A DNA stretch of 64,000 nt from Ktedonobacteria bacterium (GTDB lineage: Bacteria > Chloroflexota > Ktedonobacteria > Ktedonobacterales > JACDGC01): contig DAIDGU010000042.1 of the NCBI GenBank assembly GCA_027459785.1, positions 56,997 through 120,996 of the forward strand, given 5' to 3'. The position numbers and the translations under genes are program-made. Shown here one piece after another: positions 59,355 to 64,000 of this stretch (positions are counted from its first letter, which is position 1; every line of letters starts with the position of its first letter). Below the pieces are notes generated by a model. It made no database searches. It had not been told where the DNA came from and saw only the letters and a list, made by a program, of their open reading frames with translations.

Positions 59355-59423
59355 TGAACCCCGAAAACCGGACCAGGAAGCTAGTCAACTTCTTGTGGTA
59401 GGATGAGCGACAAGGAGAAGACG

Positions 59424-59723
59424 ATGAGAGAGCGACGCACCTTTGCCCCGGACGTGAAACGGGAGATTTGCCGCCAATTGGTGAGTGGGGAGAAACGGCT
59501 GGCGCAGATTTGCCGGGAGCAGGGGCTGGCGGAGAGTGTCGTGATTCGCTGGCGCAAGGCGTATCAGCAACGCGGTGAGCAGGCATTTGCCCCAGATGCC
59601 GCAACGACGGCACCGGAAGCGCGGATTGCGGAACTGGAACGCTTTTGTGGGCAGTTGGCCTGGGAGAATCAGGTGTTAAAAAAAGCCTTGCAAGCTGCTC
59701 GCTCACGGAGCGCCACGCCATGA
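59424..59723 (+). CDS. IS3-family transposase OrfA (helix-turn-helix subunit)
   Basis: 99 residues from MRERRTFAPDVKREICRQLV; AAGGAG is 6 bases before this ATG (an ATG at 59403 is an alternative). The HTH reads LVSGEKRLAQICREQGLAESVVIRWRKAY, followed by the leucine-zipper-like LERFCGQLAWENQVLKKALQ used for multimerisation. At 59676-59685 the frame passes TTAAAAAAAG, where a -1 slip would fuse it to OrfB. Confidence 0.88.
   Translation: MRERRTFAPDVKREICRQLVSGEKRLAQICREQGLAESVVIRWRKAYQQRGEQAFAPDAATTAPEARIAELERFCGQLAWENQVLKKALQAARSRSATP
59676..59685 (+). promoter_or_regulatory. Programmed -1 ribosomal frameshift site
   Basis: TTAAAAAAAG: seven A residues at 59678-59684 read as A-AAA-AAA in the OrfA frame, so both tRNAs can re-pair one base back and enter the OrfB frame. 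Confidence 0.75.
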
Positions 59724-60592
59724 TGCAACAGATCCAGGCCTGCGAGCCGCAGGTGTCGGTACGTCGGCTGTGTACCGTGTTTGGTGTCAGTCGCAGTTGG
59801 TGGTATGACCGTTGCGCAACGCTGGCACCGAGCGCCGATGAGGTGGTCTTGCGCGATGCCATTGAGCATCTGGTCCTGGAGTTTCCCGGTTACGGCCATC
59901 GGCGGGTGACGCACGCCTTCCAGCGGGAGGGCTGGCAGGTCAATCACAAGCGGGTGCTGCGTGTCATGCGGCAAGAATCCTTGCTGTGCCAGTTGCAGCG
60001 GCAATGTGTGGTGACCACCGATTCCCAGCATAGCTATCGGACCTATCCCAACCTACTAGCCGGGCGTGTCGTGGACGGACTGGATCAAGCCTGGGTGGTG
60101 GACATCACCGACATTCGCTTGCCGACGGGCTTTGTGTATTTGGCCTGCGTCTTGGATGCCTTTTCGCGCCGCTGTATTGGTTGGCATCTCTCTCGCACCA
60201 TTGACACCGCCCTGGCACTTGCCGCCCTGGACCAGGCGATTGCCGCACGCCAGCCAAGTGTGGGGTTGATTCACCATTCCGATCAAGGGGTGCACTATGC
60301 CAGTACCGCATACGTGCAACGTCTGGAAGCGATTGGGGCGCAGGTGAGCATGTCGGCCAAAGGCAATCCCTATGACAACGCCAAAGCGGAAAGCTTCTTC
60401 AAGACCTTAAAGAAAGAGGAGGTCTATCTGAAAGACTACGCCTCCTTTGCCGAGGCCCAACGGAATCTGGCGACGTTCATTGAGGCCGTCTACAACGCGA
60501 AATGGTTGCATGCGAGTTTGGGGTATGTCCCACCCGACGAGTTTGAAACAACCTACCGCTTACAGACACTGACTAGTGGCGTGGTCCGGTAA
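59720..60592 (+). CDS. IS3-family transposase OrfB (DDE catalytic subunit)
   Basis: 290 residues from the ATG overlapping the OrfA stop. HTH_21 region CTVFGVSRSWWYDRC and GYGHRRVTHAFQREG, then the rve integrase core with the DDE triad: Asp in WVVDITDI, Asp in LIHHSDQGVHYAS and Glu in GNPYDNAKAESFFKTLKKE (about 35 residues later). It ends normally just inside the right inverted repeat. The active form is probably the OrfAB fusion made by -1 frameshifting at 59678-59684. Confidence 0.9.
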   Translation: MMQQIQACEPQVSVRRLCTVFGVSRSWWYDRCATLAPSADEVVLRDAIEHLVLEFPGYGHRRVTHAFQREGWQVNHKRVLRVMRQESLLCQLQRQCVVTTDSQHSYRTYPNLLAGRVVDGLDQAWVVDITDIRLPTGFVYLACVLDAFSRRCIGWHLSRTIDTALALAALDQAIAARQPSVGLIHHSDQGVHYASTAYVQRLEAIGAQVSMSAKGNPYDNAKAESFFKTLKKEEVYLKDYASFAEAQRNLATFIEAVYNAKWLHASLGYVPPDEFETTYRLQTLTSGVVR

Positions 60593-60649
60593 TTGGGGTT
60601 CACTCCATTTCCCTGACAACTCTTTTCTACACCCTATACTCTTTCCTAC

Positions 60650-60678
60650 TTGACAACAGTAGGGAGATCCATTACATT
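60650..60678 (+). promoter_or_regulatory. Promoter of the pore-former/protease operon
   Basis: TTGACA (60650-60655), a 17-base spacer and TACATT (60673-60678). Start near 60685, leaving a leader of about 160 bases with no other gene in it. Confidence 0.5.
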
Positions 60679-60846
60679 GCGAGAGACAAAGAGAGGGCTG
60701 AGCAAATAATTGCTTACATGCTCTTTGGCAGGCATTCAGGTGGTGAACCATTTAGCCTGTGGACGATGTCTCACACCCACATAGCCCGCATTACGTGGCT
60801 ACACAGGGGGAGATATATAACGTGATTTTAGCGGGGGAGCATAATC

Positions 60847-62427
60847 ATGCGTACCGTTGATACGAGCCCACCAACGATTACGGACCAAGATCTCGGCAAA
60901 GGTTGGGATACCTTTGCAACCAGTGATAAGACACAAAATATTATAACGGGCGGTCATAGTGGAACACCTGATAAAAATAATCTGGTGATTCGGTTTTGTG
61001 AAACTACTGAATCCCTGAAATCCACGTTAGAGATATCGACATCCATCTCTGCTAATTATGACTTTGTCGAAAACCTGACCGGGAAAGGTAAATATTTTCA
61101 AGAACTAGCGGTGACTACTCATTCGCTTTGTGTGGTTGTCTATGCCGTCAATGCCGAACGAATCCAACTCGATAATCCCCAATTAATAGCGGGGGTTGAG
61201 CCTCCCACCCCCGAAACCGCTCTTGATTTCTATTTGACCTATGGCGATTCCTTTATCAACGAATTACAAATCGGGGGAGTCTATATTGCCACCTATGTCT
61301 TTTATTCGCAAACGGTGCAAGAAAAGACCGAGCTTATTGCATCTTTGAATACAAATCTTATCTATGATGGGGGGAAACTAAGCACTGATTTTAGTACCAA
61401 GTTAGCGAAGGTCACTGAATCGACCACAACGCGCTGGCGGTTTCACGATTATGTGCGTGGGTATGAAGGGCTTCCTCTTGATATTTATGAAGCGGCTACA
61501 CAAGTCCATGATAAACTGCCAGACAAAAAAATTGTCATGGATCTCGCGGTCCGTGGTTATGAGGAGGCTCTTGGCGTGAAGCGGAGTGCTATCCAAGGCA
61601 TCATTGACAATCGCGAGACGTTTACTGGGCAGGGTGATGCGTCCAAAGGTTTTCTGACCCTTCGTAATAACTTATATACCCTACAAAACCAGATTAAGGC
61701 GATGCAAGCCATCAGGACGATCTATAAAGTGCAAGTACCAGGCTATGAGAACTTTGTGCAGAAAGGTGATCAGGTTGATAGCGATATCCAAACCATCTTC
61801 ACCTATATCAACAAACTAACGGCCAATCCCGTCGCGTTTATTGCACCGCCCACACGCCAAGAGATGAGGAGCCTCTCCTATGGGACGCCTCGCTTTGACG
61901 TCGCTGAAATGCCGATCACCGATCTCATTAGTTGGGGAGGACACAATAATCAGCCCTGGGCCGATGTTCTGTGGACCGACTATGTGCATAAAAAGCGGCT
62001 CTATTCGCTCCAATTTTATGGGAGTAACGAGTGTCTCTCAGCAATCGTCAGTGTGTATCGGGATGACAACGGCATTAGCAAAGATGTCTTGCAGCATGGA
62101 ACGTCGAAAGGGACAAGCAGCTTTGAATTAATCCTCGATGAACATGGCGACCCCCCCGTACGATTTACGGTCCATCTTTGGAAGCGGTCTGTGTGGTTTA
62201 GCTCGCAAGTCATCGTCACCAAGGTGCGGTTTGAGTTTGCCAATGGACGGCTGATCGAATTTCCTACGAAAGATGTCCCTACAGATGCCGTCAAGACCTA
62301 TGATTTTACGGAGGTCGGACGGGAAAACCAAGCCTTTCTCGGATTTCAGGGATTTGCAAAAGATTATTTGAACCTGCTCACCCTGATTATCGTGCGATTC
62401 AACGGCGTCATTTGGGAAGTTCAATAA
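60847..62427 (+). CDS. Putative MACPF-like pore-forming protein with jacalin-like C-terminal domain
   Basis: 526 residues; GGGGGAG lies 8 or so bases before the ATG. Residues 15-60 (LGKGWDTFATSDKTQN) and 60-130 recall the start of MACPF-like toxins. Residues 132-144 read YGDSF-INELQI-GG, matching the spacing of the MACPF signature (Y/W)G(T/S)H(F/Y)-x6-GG with Asp-Ser in place of Thr-His. Amphipathic Thr/Ser-alternating stretches flank it. From about 355 to 526 the pattern WGGHNNQPWADVLW, LYSLQFYGSNECLSAIVSVY, VIVTKVRFEFANG and FLGFQGFAKDYLN resembles a jacalin-like beta-prism lectin. No signal peptide. Base composition is much lower in GC than the rest of the window. The family call is pattern-based. 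Confidence 0.5.
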   Translation: MRTVDTSPPTITDQDLGKGWDTFATSDKTQNIITGGHSGTPDKNNLVIRFCETTESLKSTLEISTSISANYDFVENLTGKGKYFQELAVTTHSLCVVVYAVNAERIQLDNPQLIAGVEPPTPETALDFYLTYGDSFINELQIGGVYIATYVFYSQTVQEKTELIASLNTNLIYDGGKLSTDFSTKLAKVTESTTTRWRFHDYVRGYEGLPLDIYEAATQVHDKLPDKKIVMDLAVRGYEEALGVKRSAIQGIIDNRETFTGQGDASKGFLTLRNNLYTLQNQIKAMQAIRTIYKVQVPGYENFVQKGDQVDSDIQTIFTYINKLTANPVAFIAPPTRQEMRSLSYGTPRFDVAEMPITDLISWGGHNNQPWADVLWTDYVHKKRLYSLQFYGSNECLSAIVSVYRDDNGISKDVLQHGTSKGTSSFELILDEHGDPPVRFTVHLWKRSVWFSSQVIVTKVRFEFANGRLIEFPTKDVPTDAVKTYDFTEVGRENQAFLGFQGFAKDYLNLLTLIIVRFNGVIWEVQ

Positions 62428-62442
62428 GGAGGCAGAAGCATC

Positions 62443-63390
62443 GTGGCTGATGATACCTTAGTCGCTCAGAGTCCGCAAGGTCGTTCCCCCGAGGAGATTG
62501 TCGCTTACTGGACTCCCGAACGGAAAGCGTCCGCTATTCCCGCGCCGCAGCAACGCGCGTCAGTGCCACCTACACAGGCTGAATCAGCGAGTGAAGGGCA
62601 GAAGGCGCATGAGCAGCAAGCGGCGGAACTGCAAAACTTTACGACCCAACAGGTGCTTCCTGATCAGCTGATTACGAATCCCTATCGAGCCGTGGGAAAG
62701 CTGTACTTTCAGAATTATGAGATGCGAAATGGGCAGCGGGTATTAGTGAACTTTATGGGATCCGCCTGCATTATTGCGAATAGCGGGATCCTCACTGCCG
62801 CCCACAATCTGTATTTCCGAGAGCGTAGCACCTATTCGCGCGATGTTCTATTTGAACCAGCTAGCATGAATTTTCAGCCATCACCGTATTATGGAGCGTG
62901 GTCCTATTTTTATAGCGCTATTCCTCGACAGTACCTTACCGCAGCGAATGACGTGGAGGCCGAGCGCTATGACGCTGCTTTTGCGATCCTTGAACGCGGA
63001 GGCATTTATAATCAGCCAGTTGGGGAAGCTGTTGGTCTCATTCTACCCTATCTGCTCTATGATCAGACCATTCGCGATTGGACGACACTCGGCTATCCGG
63101 CCGATGTTGTCCCCATAATTACGCCGGATTGGGACGGAAGATTCATGTACGCGTGTCGTGGCCCATCCACGTTTATGGGAACACATCCTGGATGTATGGG
63201 GAAGGAAGGCGATCTCACCGGGGGATCAAGCGGAGGCCCTTGGCTGATATATAACAGTAGACAACACCGCTATGTTGTTAATGGGGTCCAATCAACGGAA
63301 ATGGTAGACCTGGATGAGCAAAGTAATTATTCGCCCCAACTCGGACAATGGTTCCATGAGTTTTATCAGATTGTATTTCCATCGTCATGA
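62443..63390 (+). CDS. Trypsin-fold serine protease without signal peptide
   Basis: 315 residues from a GTG; AAGGAGG is 10 bases upstream and overlaps the previous stop. An N-terminal 80-residue polar, Ala/Gln/Pro-rich region may be a propeptide or adaptor. The chymotrypsin fold follows with SACIIANSGILTAAHNLYF (His121), ERYDAAFAIL (Asp177) and DLTGGSSGGPWLIY (Ser263), the full triad, like glutamyl-endopeptidase/V8-type and related bacterial proteases. It is 15 bases after the pore-former gene, so one operon. Lower GC than the rest of the window. Possible role: cleave and activate the pore-former. Confidence 0.82.
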   Translation: MADDTLVAQSPQGRSPEEIVAYWTPERKASAIPAPQQRASVPPTQAESASEGQKAHEQQAAELQNFTTQQVLPDQLITNPYRAVGKLYFQNYEMRNGQRVLVNFMGSACIIANSGILTAAHNLYFRERSTYSRDVLFEPASMNFQPSPYYGAWSYFYSAIPRQYLTAANDVEAERYDAAFAILERGGIYNQPVGEAVGLILPYLLYDQTIRDWTTLGYPADVVPIITPDWDGRFMYACRGPSTFMGTHPGCMGKEGDLTGGSSGGPWLIYNSRQHRYVVNGVQSTEMVDLDEQSNYSPQLGQWFHEFYQIVFPSS

Positions 63391-63491
63391 CGATGATAAA
63401 GGAACGCTATTAGCGCCGATGCAGAATGGCTCTTCATCCTTCTCGGTGCGCACTGACAGGTTCCTGAAGCCAATGAGGTATACTCAACAGG

Positions 63492-63513
63492 CGCAGGAGT
63501 GATTCCTCCTGCG
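63492..63513 (+). terminator. Hairpin downstream of the protease gene
   Basis: CGCAGGAG (63492-63499), a 6-base loop and CTCCTGCG (63506-63513), a perfect 8-bp stem about 100 bases after the protease stop. No T run follows. It may end the operon or belong to the edge of the following transposase remnant. Confidence 0.4.
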
Positions 63514-63524
63514 TAGATTGCCTG

Positions 63525-63869
63525 ATGACGACCTCACCCTTTCTACCGCTGCCCCCAAATCTGAGCATAGAATGCGTCTCCTCTGACGCAGACGGTGTCC
63601 AGGTAGAGGTGCATGCCACAACCCAAACCGCCATGTGTCCTGCCTGTGGTACCTGTTCTAGCCGTGTTCGCAGTTCCTACGTCCGCACGGCGGCGGATGT
63701 CCCTTCTGGCGGGCAACGAGTCAGCGTGCATGTGCGCGTGCGGCGCTTTGTCTGCTGCCAATCGACCTGTTCCCGTCGCATCTTCGCCGAGCAGTTTCCC
63801 GACTGGCTGCCACCGCGTGCGCGCCAAACACATCGCCGTCGTCATGCCTTGGAGACAGTAGGGTATCTA
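63525..63869 (+). pseudogene. ISL3-family transposase, N-terminal fragment
   Basis: From MTTSPFLPLPPNLSIECVSS; then CPACGTCSSRVRSSYVRTAA (zinc-finger of ISL3 transposases), DVPSGGQRVSVHVRVRRFVC and RRIFAEQFPDWLPPRAR. Similarity fades after about 115 residues (HALETVG). The reading stays open but becomes unrelated, overlapping a promoter and another gene start, so the transposase is truncated, probably by insertion of the next element. Confidence 0.75.
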
Positions 63870-63873
63870 CCAG

Positions 63874-63902
63874 TTGACAAAATAGCTGATCAAGTGTATA
63901 CT
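63874..63902 (+). promoter_or_regulatory. Consensus promoter at the right edge of the window
   Basis: TTGACA (63874-63879), a 17-base spacer and TATACT (63897-63902), with CAAGT/ACTTG arms around the -10. The start would be near 63909, at or just before the ATG at 63910. Confidence 0.7.
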
Positions 63903-63909
63903 TGTGTTT

Positions 63910-64000
63910 ATGAAACCACCCGACCAAGAGATGTTGCGCATCGGCCTTGCGGCCAAGAAATTGGGGATGCATGTACAGACCTTGCGGCGCTGGATGCAAG
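63910..64000 (+). CDS. Start of an IS607-type OrfA/MerR-like DNA-binding protein (runs off the window)
   Basis: MKPPDQEMLRIGLAAKKLGM, then HVQTLRRWMQ, then the window ends. The IGLAAKKLGMHVQTLRRW helix-turn-helix is the N-terminus of IS607-family serine recombinases and of MerR regulators. An inner ATG at 63931 would give MLRIGLAAKKLG, the more usual IS607 start. Position beside a truncated transposase favours the IS607 reading. Confidence 0.55.
   Translation, partial: MKPPDQEMLRIGLAAKKLGMHVQTLRRWMQ

Larger units (their letters stand above)
59355..60602 (+). mobile_element. IS3-family insertion sequence, complete (1248 bases)
   Basis: Bounded by imperfect inverted repeats TGAACCCCGAAAACCGGACC (left, from 59355) and, reading inward from the right end at 60602, TGAACCCCAATTACCGGACC. 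The ends are TG...CA as in IS3 elements. It contains orfA and orfB overlapping by ATGA, with an A7 slippery site. The flanks (GGAC on the left, CTCC on the right) show no target duplication. Confidence 0.88.

Noticed and set aside
63391..63524. Gap between protease and transposase fragment as a third gene of the operon
   Set aside because: The only open frame is short, has no ribosome binding site and runs across a hairpin.

Overview
The window is 64 kb of GC-rich DNA from a free-living bacterium. I infer Chloroflexota (Ktedonobacteria/Thermomicrobia-like). Grounds: the GC level, Gram-positive-style lipoprotein and secreted enzymes, many PAS/GAF histidine kinases, TIR-WD40 protein, CaiB/CitE-type CoA chemistry, and dense palindromic repeats. 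No rRNA or tRNA gene and no CRISPR array was seen, so the assignment is an inference from gene content.

Layout. 1-345: 3' end of dprA. 462-8131: three soluble PAS/GAF histidine kinases (two tandem, one divergent and coupled to a small HTH gene) without response-regulator partners. 8455-12948: APH-like kinase, a large membrane-anchored protein of unknown function and a small membrane protein. 13006-18523: convergent HAD-GH65 fusion phosphorylase and a secreted GH13 enzyme with CGTase architecture. 18870-27056: three-gene operon encoding a Dna2-like nuclease-helicase, a Mre11/SbcD-like nuclease and a Rad50/SbcC-like ATPase with two membrane helices where the zinc hook would be. 27401-32643: small disordered protein, NUDIX, VOC, ferric-reductase-like protein, DUF2269 protein and threonine ammonia-lyase. 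32679-36347: two-component operon with putative autoregulatory sites. 36709-45360: CaiB CoA-transferase, CitE-like lyase, complete Liv ABC transporter and a second CaiB enzyme, read as a module that imports and CoA-activates an organic acid. 45586-58831: UbiA-like prenyltransferase, kinases and hydrolases, TIR-WD40 protein, retropepsin-like protease with HyuB, greA, galK and an ECF sigma factor.

From about 59.3 kb the sequence changes character. A complete IS3-family element (59355-60602) is followed by a clearly lower-GC two-gene operon. It encodes a protein with a MACPF-like pore-former signature plus a jacalin-like C-terminus, and a trypsin-fold serine protease; neither has a signal peptide. 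A truncated ISL3-type transposase start and the beginning of an IS607-like/MerR-type gene close the window. The pore-former plus protease pair inside a mobile region is the best candidate for an undescribed system, by analogy with bacterial gasdermin-protease operons.

Between genes lie three families of dispersed hairpin repeats. In two of them the stems covary while the loops are conserved. Several near-consensus sigma-70-type promoters could be read, some overlapping perfect operators.
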